Part shown: one piece after another, positions 8,451 to 17,499 of the stretch
Position numbering within the stretch: the first letter of the stretch is position 1
Layout of the letters: every line of letters begins with the position of its first letter
DNA from: Ramlibacter monticola
GTDB lineage: Bacteria; Pseudomonadota; Gammaproteobacteria; Burkholderiales; Burkholderiaceae_C
Assembly: GCF_016722785.1 (NCBI RefSeq)
Contig: NZ_JAEQNE010000001.1
Span: 992,001-1,056,000 of the forward strand
Reading direction: 5' to 3'
Length of the DNA stretch: 64,000 nucleotides
Made by a program: the position numbers and the translations under genes
The notes under the pieces: model-generated
Seen by the model: only the letters and a program-made list of their open reading frames with translations
Told to the model about the DNA's origin: nothing
Databases searched by the model: none

Positions 8451-9667
8451 TGTTCCCCCTTGATCACGCCGCGGCTCTTGAGCCCGGCGATCTGTTCCCC
8501 GGTGAGGCCCAGCTCGCGCATCACGGCCTCGCTGTCCTGGCCCAGGCGCGGCGCGTTGCGGTGCTGGCCGCCCGGCGTGCGCGAGAGCTTGGGCACGATC
8601 CCCGGCACCGTCAGCGTGTCGCCGTCCTCCAGCCGGATCTGCTGCAGCATGCCGCGCGCGGCGTAGTGCGGGTCGGCGGCGATGTCGGCCACGGTATAGA
8701 TGCGGCCGGCCGGCACCGAGGCGGCGTCCAGCACCTCCAGCACCTCGTCCACCGTGCGGCTCTTCGTCCAGGCGCCGATCGCGGCGTCGATCTCCGCGAC
8801 CCGCTTCACGCGACCGGCGTTGTTGGCGAGCTCCGGGTCGTTGCCCAGGTCCTCGCGGCCGATCGCGGCCATCAGGCGCTTGTAGATGCTGTCGCCGTTG
8901 CCGGCCACCAGCGCGTAGCCGCCGTCGCTGCACGGATACGCGTTGGTGGGCGCGATGCCGGGCAGCGCGCTGCCGGCCGGCCCGCGCACCGCGCCGAAGG
9001 CACTGTATTCGGGCAGCAGGCTTTCCATGCAGTTGAACACGGCCTCGTAGAGGGCGACGTCGATGATCTGGCCCTGGCCGCTGCGCTGGCGCTCGTGCAG
9101 GGCCATCAGGATGCCGATCACGCCGTGCAGCGAAGCGAGCGTGTCGCCGATGCTCACGCCGACGCGCACCGGCACCCGGCCGGGCTCGGCCGTCAGGTGG
9201 CGCAGGCCGCCCATGGCCTCGCCCACCACGCCGAAGCCGGGGCGGTCGCGGTAGGGGCCGGTCTGGCCGTAGCCGCTGATGCGCAGCACGACGAGGCGGG
9301 GGTTCATCTCGACCAGCTGCTGCGGATCGAGGTTCCAGCCCTCCAGCGCGCCGGGGCGGAAGTTCTCGATCAGCACGTCGGCCTCGGCCGCGAGCTTGCG
9401 CACGATCTCCTGCGCTTCCGCGTTCTTCAGGTCCAGCGCGACGGAGCGCTTGTTGCGCGACTGCACCTGCCACCAGACGGAGGTGCCGTTCTTCAGCAGG
9501 CGCCAGCTGCGCAGCGGGTCGCCGGCGCCGGGCGGCTCGATCTTGACGACGTCGGCGCCGAAGTCGGCGAGGGTCTTGGCGGCGAAGGGGCCGGCGATGA
9601 GCTGGCCCATTTCCACCACTTTGAGGCCGGCGAGCGGGCCGGCGGCGGGTGTTGTCTTTGTCTCCAT
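8447..9667 (-). CDS. CaiB/BaiF family (class III) CoA-transferase
   Basis: This 406-residue enzyme starts with the family hallmark LAGLKVVEMGQLIAGPFAA and continues with DFGADVVKIEPPGAGDP, NKRSVALDLK and ENFRPG. The catalytic aspartate is Asp175 in GVSIGDTLASLHG, the position that forms the aspartyl-CoA anhydride in formyl-CoA transferase. It moves CoA between organic acids. It lies 33 bases after the LysR gene and overlaps the lyase gene by four bases, forming a two-enzyme unit followed by two TctC receptors. No strong ribosome binding site precedes the ATG at 9667, but the hallmark sequence leaves little room for another start. Confidence 0.92.
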   Translation of the reverse strand: METKTTPAAGPLAGLKVVEMGQLIAGPFAAKTLADFGADVVKIEPPGAGDPLRSWRLLKNGTSVWWQVQSRNKRSVALDLKNAEAQEIVRKLAAEADVLIENFRPGALEGWNLDPQQLVEMNPRLVVLRISGYGQTGPYRDRPGFGVVGEAMGGLRHLTAEPGRVPVRVGVSIGDTLASLHGVIGILMALHERQRSGQGQIIDVALYEAVFNCMESLLPEYSAFGAVRGPAGSALPGIAPTNAYPCSDGGYALVAGNGDSIYKRLMAAIGREDLGNDPELANNAGRVKRVAEIDAAIGAWTKSRTVDEVLEVLDAASVPAGRIYTVADIAADPHYAARGMLQQIRLEDGDTLTVPGIVPKLSRTPGGQHRNAPRLGQDSEAVMRELGLTGEQIAGLKSRGVIKGEQ

Positions 9668-9700
9668 GGCGCGCAGTTTGCGTGCGCGCCCGGGCGGCGT

Positions 9701-10648
9701 CTATTGCCGTTTGCGGACCCCGGGTTTCGCTTTTTGCGAAGGCTCGACCAGGAAGCGCACCAGCTGTTCCACCGCCGCGTCGTGGGTGCCCGGGCGAGTC
9801 GCCAGCAGCAGCCGGCGCGAGGCCCAGGCGTCCGACAGCGCCCGCCAGCGCAGCCCCCGGGCGCCGATGATGGGGAGGGCCGCGCTCTTGGGCAGCACCG
9901 CGATGCCCAGGCCCGAGGCGACGAGGTGGCACACGGCGTCGAAGCTGCGCACCTGCATGCGCAGCTTCAGCGGCCTTCCGGCCGCGTGCGCCGCCGCGTG
10001 CTGCTGCTGCAGCAGGGCCGCGCCTTCGGCGAGGCTGATCCAGTCCTCCTCCAGCGCCTCGGAAAAGGCGATGGCGCCCCGGCCGTTCAGGCGGTGCCGG
10101 GGCGGCAACACCAGCACCAGTTCGTCGCGCCGGAACAGCTGGCACTCCAGCCCCTCGGTGTCCACGCCCTCGACGAACACGCCGAGGTCGGCGCGGCCCT
10201 CGCGCAGCGCGGCCACGACGCTGCTGGAGACGTGCTCCTCCAGTTCGACGTGCACGTGCCGCGCCTCGCGCGCGTGCTGCGCCAGCAGCGGCGGCAGGAA
10301 CTGGACGATCGCCGCGGTGCTGGCGGCCAGGCGGATGTGGCGCTGGATGCCGCGGCGCAGGTCGGCCAGCTCGGTGCCCATCTGCTCCATGGCCTGCAGC
10401 ACCTCCAGCGCGTGGCGGGCGAACACGCGCCCGGCGCTGGTGGGCAGCAGGCCGCGGCCGTGGCGCTCGAACAGCGGCTCGCCCACCGCGTCCTCCAGCT
10501 CGCGCAGCCGCCGGCTGGCAGCCGCCAGCGCGAGGTGCGACGCGCGCGCGGCGGCGCTGAGGCTGCCCTGCTGCAGGCAGTCCACGACCAGGCGGATGGA
10601 GACGAGGTCGAAGCGGGCGAGGTTGTAGCCGCTGGCGGGGCTGGTCAT
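9701..10648 (-). CDS. LysR-family transcriptional regulator
   Basis: This 315-residue protein has an N-terminal LysR helix-turn-helix (residues ~10-70: VDCLQQGSLSAAARASHLALAAASRRLRELEDAVGE is in this part, followed by FERHGRGLLPTSAG) and a periplasmic-binding-protein-like effector domain. It is encoded directly upstream of, and on the same strand as, the CoA-transferase gene, not divergently as is common. It may therefore be cotranscribed with the operon it controls, or act through a promoter in 10649-10794. ATG 10648 is preferred over one 33 codons upstream, which adds a non-homologous extension. Confidence 0.88.
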   Translation of the reverse strand: MTSPASGYNLARFDLVSIRLVVDCLQQGSLSAAARASHLALAAASRRLRELEDAVGEPLFERHGRGLLPTSAGRVFARHALEVLQAMEQMGTELADLRRGIQRHIRLAASTAAIVQFLPPLLAQHAREARHVHVELEEHVSSSVVAALREGRADLGVFVEGVDTEGLECQLFRRDELVLVLPPRHRLNGRGAIAFSEALEEDWISLAEGAALLQQQHAAAHAAGRPLKLRMQVRSFDAVCHLVASGLGIAVLPKSAALPIIGARGLRWRALSDAWASRRLLLATRPGTHDAAVEQLVRFLVEPSQKAKPGVRKRQ

Positions 10649-10794
10649 CGGCCGATCGTACGCGGGAGGGGATCCCGCGCTCCGCGTCAACGCGGGCACG
10701 CCTCGCGCTCCGGCGGCGCGACGCGTCGCCGCGGTGCTCCACGGCATCGCCGCGGCCCTACGGGAAGGCGGAGATGAGTCTCAGCAGGGCCGGT

Positions 10795-11382
10795 TCATTC
10801 CTCGCCCATGTGCAGCCATTCGTCCTCGCGCATGGACTGCATGAAAGCGATCACGGCCTCCAGTATGCCGGCGCTTTCGGCCCATTCGATCTGTTCGCGG
10901 AAGTGCAGGCGCTTGGTGAGGGGCGGCGTCACGTTCCAGGCGGCGCCGATCACCGGCGCGGGCGGCTTCTGCTGGCCGCGCGCGGTCTTGCGCGGCGGCA
11001 GCATGGCGGAGACCTCGGCCCAGCGGACCGGCCGCGGGCAGACGCGGTTGTTCTTGCGCGCCACCAGCATGGCGGATTCCAGGGTGAACGGCGATTGCGC
11101 GCGCGGCGCCGCGGGCCGCAGCGGCGCGCGCCCGGCCGCCGGCTGGGTCATGGCCCAGGCGCGGGCCTCGGGGGCCAGGGCACCCGGGGCGGTGGCCGGC
11201 ACCGTCATGGGCGCGGTGGGCGCGAACCTGGCCTCGTGCTGCGCGCTCACCTCGTTCCAGAGCGCCCAGGCGGTGTCGCCGTCCTGGTGCTCCGCGTCGG
11301 GAACCGGGATGGGGTCGGCGGCGTTCCAGGATTGCTCGAGGGACGTCGTCTTGCGCGGGGGCGTGGAAGCGGGCTTGGCCAT
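10795..11382 (-). CDS. Conserved hypothetical protein (195 aa)
   Basis: The protein is rich in Pro and Ala in its first 100 residues and better ordered at the C-terminus (KNNRVCPRPVRWAEVSAMLPPRK, then an amphipathic helix and DEWLHMGEE at the end). I recognise the C-terminal pattern from uncharacterised Burkholderiales proteins but know no function. It has no signal peptide, membrane helix or catalytic motif. It is divergent from the ABC exporter gene, with 80 bases between the two starts. A second reading frame over the same interval is open but has the composition of a shadow frame. Confidence 0.6.
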   Translation of the reverse strand: MAKPASTPPRKTTSLEQSWNAADPIPVPDAEHQDGDTAWALWNEVSAQHEARFAPTAPMTVPATAPGALAPEARAWAMTQPAAGRAPLRPAAPRAQSPFTLESAMLVARKNNRVCPRPVRWAEVSAMLPPRKTARGQQKPPAPVIGAAWNVTPPLTKRLHFREQIEWAESAGILEAVIAFMQSMREDEWLHMGEE

Positions 11383-11462
11383 TGCCGAGCACTCTAGCCG
11401 GGAGCGGGCTCGCGGTGTGGAACGGTGTCAGCCGGATCCAAGACGATGGCTAAACTGCCGCG

Positions 11463-13235
11463 ATGCCCGATGCCGCGACGAAGCCGCGCTCCCCGCGTTC
11501 CCTCTCCGGGCTCCTGCCCTTCCTGCGGCCCTACCGCGCGCGCATCGTCCTGGCCGGCGTGTTCCTGCTGCTGGCCGCGGGGGCGATGCTGCTGTTCCCG
11601 GTGGCGCTGCGGACCATGATCGACCGCGGCCTGTCGGCTGACCCCGGCGGCCGGCTGGTCACATTGCGGGGGCACTTCCTGCTGCTGTTCGGAGTGGCCG
11701 TGGCCCTCGGCCTGTTCTCCGCCGCCCGCTTCTACCTCGTGAGCTGGATCGGCGAGCGGGTCACGGCGGACCTGCGCGACGCCGTCTACGCCCACGTGCT
11801 GGAACAGAGCCCCGCCTTCTTCGAGAGCACGCAGACCGGCGAGGTGCTGTCGCGCCTGACGACCGACACGACCCTGGTCCAGGCGGTGGTGGGTTCCTCC
11901 TTCTCCCTGGGGCTGCGCAACCTGGTCATGGGCATCGGCGCCCTGGCCATGCTGGTGCTGACGCACCCGCGCGTGATGGCGCTGGTGCTGCTGGTCGTGC
12001 TGCTGGTGGTGGTGCCCGCGATGGTCTTCGGCCGGCGGGTGCGGCGACTGTCGCGCGCCAGCCAGGACCGGGTCGCCGACTCCAGCGCCATCGCCGCGGA
12101 GGTGCTGAACGCCATCCCGGTGGTGCAGAGCCACGCGGCGGAAGAGCGCGAGGCGCGGCGCTTCGCCGCGGCCACCGAGAACGCCTTCCGCACCGGCATC
12201 CGGCGGACCCGGGCGCGGGCGGCGCTGGTCGCCTTCGTCATCATCGCCAATGCCGCGCTCATGCTGTGGGGCCTGTACCAGGGCACGCAGGCCGTGCTGC
12301 GCGGGGAGCTGAGCGCCGGCCAGCTCGGGCAGGCCGCCTTCTACGTGGCGATCTTCGCCGGCGCGCTGGCGGTGCTGGGCGAGGTGTACGGCGACCTGCT
12401 GCGCGCGGCCGGCGCCAGCGAGCGCCTGATGGAGTTGCTGGCCAGCCGCTCGCCGGTGCTGCCGCCCGAGCGTCCGCTGGCGCCGCCCGTGCCGGTGGGC
12501 GGCAGCGCCGTGCGGCTGGCGGACGTGCAGTTCCACTACCCCTCGCGGCCGCAGGCCCCGGCGCTTTCCGGGTTCGCGCTGGACGTCGCGCCGGGCGAGA
12601 CGGTGGCGCTGGTGGGCCCCAGCGGCGCCGGCAAGACCACGGTGTTCCAGCTGCTGCTGCGCTTCTACGACCCGCAGCAGGGCACGATCGCGGTCGACGG
12701 CACGCCGGTGCGCGACTGGCAGCCGCAGGTGCTGCGGTCCCGCATCGCGCTGGTGCCGCAGGAGCCCGTGATCTTCTCCGCCTCGGCGCTGGAGAACATC
12801 CGCTACGGCCGCCCGGAGGCCAGCGACGAGGAGGTGCAGGCAGCCGCGCACGCCGCCTTCGCGGACGGCTTCCTGCGGGCGCTGCCGGAAGGCTACGGCA
12901 CCTTCCTGGGCGAGCGGGGCGTGCGGCTCTCGGGCGGCCAGCGCCAGCGCATCGCGATCGCCCGGGCGATCCTGAAGAATCCGCCGCTGCTGCTGCTGGA
13001 CGAGGCAACCAGCGCGCTGGACGCCGAGAGCGAGCGCATGGTGCAGGCGGCCCTGGCGACGGCGATGCGCGGCCGCACGACGCTGGTCATCGCCCACCGC
13101 CTGGCCACCGTGCAGCAGGCCGACCGCATCGTGGTGCTGGACCACGGGAGGATCGTGGAGTCAGGGCGTCACGAGGAACTGCTGGCGGCGGGCGGGATGT
13201 ATTCGCGCCTGGCGGCGCTGCAATTCATGACGTAG
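11463..13235 (+). CDS. MsbA-like ABC exporter (fused membrane and ATPase domains)
   Basis: This 590-residue half-transporter has six predicted helices in residues ~20-310 and an ATPase domain from ~350. Walker A is GPSGAGKTT (~385), the Q-loop VPQEPVIFSASALENIRYG, the signature LSGGQRQR, Walker B LLLLDEATSALD (~510), and the switch is His in VIAHRL. The family includes MsbA, LmrA and general lipid or drug exporters; nothing adjacent specifies the substrate. The gene is alone on the plus strand and ends just before a long palindromic repeat. No clear ribosome binding site precedes the ATG. Confidence 0.88.
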   Translation: MPDAATKPRSPRSLSGLLPFLRPYRARIVLAGVFLLLAAGAMLLFPVALRTMIDRGLSADPGGRLVTLRGHFLLLFGVAVALGLFSAARFYLVSWIGERVTADLRDAVYAHVLEQSPAFFESTQTGEVLSRLTTDTTLVQAVVGSSFSLGLRNLVMGIGALAMLVLTHPRVMALVLLVVLLVVVPAMVFGRRVRRLSRASQDRVADSSAIAAEVLNAIPVVQSHAAEEREARRFAAATENAFRTGIRRTRARAALVAFVIIANAALMLWGLYQGTQAVLRGELSAGQLGQAAFYVAIFAGALAVLGEVYGDLLRAAGASERLMELLASRSPVLPPERPLAPPVPVGGSAVRLADVQFHYPSRPQAPALSGFALDVAPGETVALVGPSGAGKTTVFQLLLRFYDPQQGTIAVDGTPVRDWQPQVLRSRIALVPQEPVIFSASALENIRYGRPEASDEEVQAAAHAAFADGFLRALPEGYGTFLGERGVRLSGGQRQRIAIARAILKNPPLLLLDEATSALDAESERMVQAALATAMRGRTTLVIAHRLATVQQADRIVVLDHGRIVESGRHEELLAAGGMYSRLAALQFMT

Positions 13236-13249
13236 AGAAAAACCAATAT

Positions 13250-13358
13250 CCGGACGCAGAGGACGCAAAGGGTACGCAGAGGACGCAGAAAAACATCCAA
13301 TCCAAGTATTGGAATCCTTTTGCGTCCTCTGCGTACCCTTGGCGTCCTCTGCGTCCGG
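13250..13358. repeat. Long-armed palindromic repeat, copy A
   Basis: Arms of ~42 bases (13250-13292 and 13317-13358) are complementary with very few mismatches, and the spacer holds a further CCAAT / ATTGG hairpin. Each arm contains direct repeats of the motif CGCAGAGGACGC. It lies between the 3' ends of two convergent genes (ABC exporter and 2OG oxygenase), where it could act as a bidirectional transcript end. Copies B, C and D occur at 29137, 37428 and 39373. Confidence 0.85.
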
Positions 13359-13429
13359 AAGTTTGGCGTTGGCGTCCGGAAGCTTGGCTTTGATCTCAAC
13401 TCCCTTCCCCGTGCCCGGCGGGGCGACGG

Positions 13430-14563
13430 TCAGGCCTTGTACTCCCCGAAGCCCGGCGCGAGGTAGGCGTTGTTGGACTCCCGCACGGCAGCGGCGGCGT
13501 CGTCGTAGAGGAACGGCAGGAAGGCATAGCGCCGGCCCCGCCGCACGGCGCTGACGGTGTGCAGCAGCGCGCCGGCGAAGACGATGGCGCCGCCCGCCGG
13601 CACCTTGTAGCCGCGCCAGCCGTACTCCGGGAAGGCGAGCTCGCCGCCGTCGAAGTCGTCGTTCAGGTTCACCGACAGGGCGAAGCGCCGGTGAGCCGTC
13701 CCCCGCGTGGAGTTGTCCCGGTGCGGGGCGAAATGGCCGCCGGTCTCGGCGTCGTAGCAGCCCACCAGGTAGCGTTCCATCCGGGTGACCTCGAAGCAGT
13801 GCACCTTGCAGATCAGGGGCACCACCTTCTGCAGGACGCGCTGCTGCAGCAGGCGCCGCAGCGCGTCGTCCTCGATGGTGAAGTCGCTGCGGCGCTTGTG
13901 CCTGCCGTCGTGCACCGCGACGGTCCGCCCGTCCACCTCGCGCATGAACCCGGAGGGCGTGCCGCCCGCGCGGTCATAGCGCCCGATGAGGTCCTCGCAG
14001 ACGGAGGGTTCCAGCAGGTCCGGGATGATGATGACGGGCGCGTGCATCTCGATCCCGCCGTAGTGGGACACGGGGGGCAGCGCGTCCAGCAGGGCCCGCA
14101 GCGCCTGGCGGTCGCCGCCGTCGGGCCGGAAAGGCAGCACGGCCTTCACCTGCAGGCCCGGGTTGAGCACGACCCACATCCGCCGGTAGCCCGGCGTCCC
14201 GGCCTCCCCGGCTCCCTGCGAACCCTCCGGCAGCGCGCCGTAGAGCCGGGCGGCCGTGCCGTCGAAGTCCAGGAAGTGGCGCACGCCGGGCAAGGACTGG
14301 ACGAGGCGACCGCGTGCCTCGTCGTCGGGATCCGAGCTCAGGCCGTAGAAGGAGAAGCGCCGGTCGTCGAACAGCGCCCGGTGCTCCCGCACGAAGCCCA
14401 GCGCCGCCTGACCGACCGCGTCGCCGGCCGTGGCCAGGAAGCACAGGACGATGTAGCGGCCGCCGCTCAGGTCGAAGGCGTACGACGCCTTCGCCGTGGT
14501 CCGCTGCCGGAACCACGGAGCGAGCTCCCCCGGTGCCAGCTGGCGGTAGGTGGATGCGTCCAT
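13430..14563 (-). CDS. Fusion of a degenerate redoxin domain and a 2OG-Fe(II) oxygenase
   Basis: Residues ~8-160 look like a peroxiredoxin/AhpC-type thioredoxin fold (GELAPWF, then SGGRYIVLCFLATAGD). The position of the peroxidatic cysteine is occupied by ATAGDAVG, so peroxidase activity is unlikely. Residues ~170-377 form a prolyl-4-hydroxylase-type dioxygenase with iron ligands His281 and Asp283 (FAPHRDNS) and His335 (LLHTVSAV), plus a basic residue near 345 for 2-oxoglutarate. The length of 377 residues fits a two-domain protein. The C-terminal half suggests hydroxylation of a protein or small molecule. It is convergent with the ABC exporter gene across repeat A. Confidence 0.8.
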   Translation of the reverse strand: MDASTYRQLAPGELAPWFRQRTTAKASYAFDLSGGRYIVLCFLATAGDAVGQAALGFVREHRALFDDRRFSFYGLSSDPDDEARGRLVQSLPGVRHFLDFDGTAARLYGALPEGSQGAGEAGTPGYRRMWVVLNPGLQVKAVLPFRPDGGDRQALRALLDALPPVSHYGGIEMHAPVIIIPDLLEPSVCEDLIGRYDRAGGTPSGFMREVDGRTVAVHDGRHKRRSDFTIEDDALRRLLQQRVLQKVVPLICKVHCFEVTRMERYLVGCYDAETGGHFAPHRDNSTRGTAHRRFALSVNLNDDFDGGELAFPEYGWRGYKVPAGGAIVFAGALLHTVSAVRRGRRYAFLPFLYDDAAAAVRESNNAYLAPGFGEYKA

Positions 14564-14610
14564 GACCCCTCCGGACCCTTGTTCGGTCGGATTCTAGGAA
14601 AGCGCCCCGG

Positions 14611-14631
14611 GACCCGGACATCCGGTCCCAC
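14611..14631 (-). terminator. Hairpin downstream of the DUF1178 gene, possible operon end
   Basis: GGGACC and GGTCCC form a hairpin 12 bases past the minus-strand stop at 14643. It lacks a clean T run, so it is a weak candidate for the end of the long nuo-to-DUF1178 transcript. Confidence 0.35.
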
Positions 14632-14642
14632 CCGGAGGAAGC

Positions 14643-15083
14643 CTACTGCAGCGGCCCCTTGAGCCCCTTCGGGATCGGCAACGGCAGCACGCCGATCCCT
14701 TCGTCCAGCAGTTCCTGCGTCTCCTCCCGCGAGGCCTGGCCGCGGATGCCGCGTTCCTCGGATTCGCCGTAGTGGATCTTGCGGGCCTCCTCGGCGAAGC
14801 GCCCGCCGACGTCCTCGGTGTTGGCCAGCACCTGCTTCACCAGTTCCATCCAGGCGGCCTGCAGCTGCGGGGTGGGACCGGACACGACTTCCTGCCGGGC
14901 CGGCTTGGGCTCCGGCGCCCCCAGGTTCAGGCGCGGTGCGCTGGGCAGCTTGGCGACCTGGGCGTCGCCGCACAGGGGGCATTCGACCAGCCCGCGGGCG
15001 AGCTGGCCCTGGAAATCGTCTTCGGACGCGAACCAGCCCTCGAAGGAATGGGCATGGCCGCACTGGAGGTTCAGAACCTTCAT
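14643..15083 (-). CDS. DUF1178 family protein
   Basis: This 146-residue protein begins MKVLNLQCGHAHSFEGWFAS, with a CPLC motif ~35 residues in, a layout typical of DUF1178 with a putative zinc site at the N-terminus. The C-terminal half is helical and ends GIGVLPLPIPKGLKG. Function is unknown. It is the last of the block after nuoN; its start lies four bases beyond the NUDIX stop, so the two are likely cotranscribed. Confidence 0.85.
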   Translation of the reverse strand: MKVLNLQCGHAHSFEGWFASEDDFQGQLARGLVECPLCGDAQVAKLPSAPRLNLGAPEPKPARQEVVSGPTPQLQAAWMELVKQVLANTEDVGGRFAEEARKIHYGESEERGIRGQASREETQELLDEGIGVLPLPIPKGLKGPLQ

Positions 15084-15087
15084 GGCC

Positions 15088-15669
15088 CTAAGGTAAGGCC
15101 TGCCAGTCGAGTTTCCAAGTGCCGGCCAGCACGTTCTGGATCCAGAGGGCCGCGGCCAGCGTCTTGGAATCCTGCACCCGGCCGTCGCGGCACCAGTCCA
15201 GCAACTCCGCCGGCGTGGCGGCGATGACGTCCAGGAACTCGCCTTCGTCCAGCCGGGCGCCCCGGTGCTCCAGCCCGCGGGCGAACCAGATGCCGATCGC
15301 CTCGTCCGAATAGGCCACCGTCGGGTACAGGTCGAAGGCGAAGGCCCATTCGCGGGCCACGTAGCCGGTCTCCTCCAGCAGTTCGCGCCGGGCGCAGACC
15401 AGGGGCTCCTCGCCCGGATCGAGCTTGCCGGCCGGGATCTCGATCATCACCTTGCCGGTGGGATGGCGGTACTGCCGCTCCAGCACGATGCGGCCGTCGT
15501 CCAGCAGCGGGACGATCGCCACGGCGCCGGGATGCAGCACGAATTCGCGGGTGGCCGCCCCGCCGTCCGGCAGCCGGACGGTCTCGCGGACGACGTGGAG
15601 GAAGTGCCCCTTGAGCAGTTCCTCGCGGGACTGGGTGTGCTCCCTCAGGTGGCCATCTTCGTGCGACAT
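15088..15669 (-). CDS. NUDIX hydrolase, ADP-ribose-pyrophosphatase type
   Basis: This 193-residue protein carries a complete Nudix box at residues 81-103 (G-x5-E-x7-RELLEETG form), which binds Mg2+ for hydrolysis of a nucleoside diphosphate linked to another group. The preceding strand segment VLERQYRHPTGKVMIEIPAG and total length fit ADP-sugar pyrophosphatases of the NudF/YffH type. A role in removing ADP-ribose or other NAD-derived compounds is inferred from family. It starts four bases after the DUF2818 stop region and is part of the nuo-associated block. Confidence 0.87.
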   Translation of the reverse strand: MSHEDGHLREHTQSREELLKGHFLHVVRETVRLPDGGAATREFVLHPGAVAIVPLLDDGRIVLERQYRHPTGKVMIEIPAGKLDPGEEPLVCARRELLEETGYVAREWAFAFDLYPTVAYSDEAIGIWFARGLEHRGARLDEGEFLDVIAATPAELLDWCRDGRVQDSKTLAAALWIQNVLAGTWKLDWQALP

Positions 15670-15673
15670 GGAA

Positions 15674-15973
15674 CTACTTGCGCTTGTACAGGTACCGCCA
15701 GACGAATCCGGGGAAGGCGAAGGTGAGGAACAGCGCGCCGGTGATGGCGTAGAACTCCCAGCCCTGCGGGGCGATCTGCCCCGCCCGCTGTTCCAGCCCC
15801 AGGCCGACGGCGCCGACCAGGAAATACATCAACACCAGCTCGCCCAGCCGGATGGCCAGGCTCTTGCCCTGCGCCAGGGGCAGCAGGCCGACCAGGCGCT
15901 CGGTCAGGAACGGCAGGTTGGCCGCGCAGAAGGCCAGTGCCAGCACCAGCCAGACCGAAGCCGCCTGCGTCAC
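15674..15973 (-). CDS. DUF2818 family membrane protein
   Basis: This 99-residue protein has three predicted membrane helices (VWLVLALAFCAANLPF, ELVLMYFLVGAVGLGL, WEFYAITGALFLTFAFPG) and ends VWRYLYKRK. DUF2818 proteins are regularly encoded right after nuoN in betaproteobacteria, which suggests a link with complex I assembly or stability, although no function is established. It begins 16 bases after the nuoN stop. Confidence 0.85.
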   Translation of the reverse strand: MTQAASVWLVLALAFCAANLPFLTERLVGLLPLAQGKSLAIRLGELVLMYFLVGAVGLGLEQRAGQIAPQGWEFYAITGALFLTFAFPGFVWRYLYKRK

Positions 15974-15989
15974 CGGCCCGCCGGCGTCG

Positions 15990-17477
15990 TCACGACGTCA
16001 GCATCTTCACGATGGCCTGCGCGCACAGCGTCATCAGGCCGCCGGGCACGATGCCCAGGATCAGCACCAGGGCGCCGTTCAGCGTGAGCACCACGCGCAC
16101 GTCGGCGGGGGCCGCGACGGTGGTGGCCGTGATCGGCTCGTCGAAGTACATCACCTTGACCACGCGGATGTAGTAGTACGCGGCCACCAGCGACATGAGC
16201 ACCGCGAACACCGCGAGGCCGATGTACAGCGGGCTGCCCGAGACCACCAGCGCCTGCAGCACGGAGAGCTTGGCGTAGAAGCCCACCATCGGCGGGATGC
16301 CGGCCAGCGAGAACAGGCAGATCGACATGATGGCGGCATACAGCGGGCTGCGCTGGTTCAGGCCGGCCAGGTCGGCGATCTCCTCGCTCTCGAAGCCCTC
16401 GCGCGCCAGCAGCAGGATCACGCCGAAGCTCGCCAGGGTCGTCAGCACGTAGGTCACGATGTAGAACATCGCGGAGCTGTAGGCGTTGAGGGCGAAGCGC
16501 GTGTCGCCGTTCACCACGCCGGACAGCAGGCCCAGGAGCACGAAACCCATCTGGCCGATGGTCGAATAGGCCAGCATGCGCTTGAGGTTGGTCTGGGCGA
16601 TGGCTGCCAGGTTGCCGATGAACAGCGAGGCCACGGCCAGCACGATCAGCATCTGCTGCCAGTCGATGGCCAGCGGGAGCAGGCCTTCCACCAGCAGGCG
16701 GATCGCGATCGCGAAGGCGGCCAGTTCCGGCGCCGAGCCGATCATCAGCGTGATCGCCGTCGGGGCGCCCTGGTACACGTCCGGGATCCACATGTGGAAG
16801 GGCGCGGCGCCGAGCTTGAAGGCCAGGCCGGCGACGATGAACACGAGGCCGAACACCAGCACCTGGTGCTTGACCTGGCCGCTGCCGACGATCTTGAACA
16901 CCGTGCCGATGTCCAGCGAGCCGGTGGCGCCGTAGATCATGGACAGGCCGTAGAGCAGGAAGCCCGAGGCCATGGCGCCCAGCACGAAGTACTTCATCGC
17001 CGCCTCGGTGGCCACCACGTGGTCGCGGCGCAGCGCCACCAGCGCGTAGCTGGAGAGCGTGAGCAGTTCCAGGCCCAGGTAGATCACCAGGAAGTTGCTG
17101 CCCGAGATCATCACGTAGATGCCCAGCAGGGACAGCATGGCGAGCGTGAAGAACTCGCCGCCGCGCAGCATGTCGCGGTCGCCCGCATAGGGGCGGCCGT
17201 ACACCAGGCACACCATCATGGCGATGGTGGCGAAGCACTTCAGCCAGTTGGCCATCGCGTCGCTCACCACCATGCGGCCGAAGCCGTAGACGGTGTCGCC
17301 GCGCGAGGCCAGCTCGCCGGTGTAGACGGCGGCCACGGCCAGGGTGAGCATCGTCAGCCAGTAGGTGACGTTGCGAAGGCGGCTCTTCACCCCGAGGTCG
17401 ACCAGGGCGATCACGCAGGCCATCACCAGCAGCAGCGTTTCCGGGCCGACGACGGCGAGATTCATGTTTTCCATCAT
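15990..17477 (-). CDS. nuoN: NADH-quinone oxidoreductase subunit N
   Basis: This 495-residue antiporter-like subunit of complex I has about 14 hydrophobic helices and forms one of the proton channels of the membrane arm. Characteristic segments include [19 protein letters not shown] and [20 protein letters not shown], the latter in the helix with the conserved lysine. ATG 17477 has GGAG upstream; a second ATG 12 bases further in is possible. It follows nuoM by 22 bases. Confidence 0.97.
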   Translation of the reverse strand: MMENMNLAVVGPETLLLVMACVIALVDLGVKSRLRNVTYWLTMLTLAVAAVYTGELASRGDTVYGFGRMVVSDAMANWLKCFATIAMMVCLVYGRPYAGDRDMLRGGEFFTLAMLSLLGIYVMISGSNFLVIYLGLELLTLSSYALVALRRDHVVATEAAMKYFVLGAMASGFLLYGLSMIYGATGSLDIGTVFKIVGSGQVKHQVLVFGLVFIVAGLAFKLGAAPFHMWIPDVYQGAPTAITLMIGSAPELAAFAIAIRLLVEGLLPLAIDWQQMLIVLAVASLFIGNLAAIAQTNLKRMLAYSTIGQMGFVLLGLLSGVVNGDTRFALNAYSSAMFYIVTYVLTTLASFGVILLLAREGFESEEIADLAGLNQRSPLYAAIMSICLFSLAGIPPMVGFYAKLSVLQALVVSGSPLYIGLAVFAVLMSLVAAYYYIRVVKVMYFDEPITATTVAAPADVRVVLTLNGALVLILGIVPGGLMTLCAQAIVKMLTS

Positions 17478-17499
17478 GTCCAGTTCTCCCGTCCCCGAA

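Noticed and set aside
7512..10742. A 1076-codon minus-strand frame that would fuse a large N-terminal part to the HMG-CoA-lyase-type enzyme
   Set aside because: The first ~760 codons are an off-frame reading of the LysR and CoA-transferase genes; the real enzyme starts at 8450 with a ribosome binding site.
10781..11392. Alternative 203-codon frame over the 195-aa hypothetical gene
   Set aside because: It is rich in Arg and Gly with no order, whereas the 195-aa frame has a conserved-looking C-terminal half.
13250..13358. Rho-independent terminator as the identity of the dispersed palindromes
   Set aside because: The hairpins are far longer than terminators, have no T run after the 3' arm, and copy B lies inside an operon that must be read through.
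13169..13399. Short open frames across the palindromic repeats (also at 37412, 39366 and 29115)
   Set aside because: They arise from the repeat's lack of stops; peptides rich in QRTQR or LRTLCVLCV come from both strands of the same palindrome.
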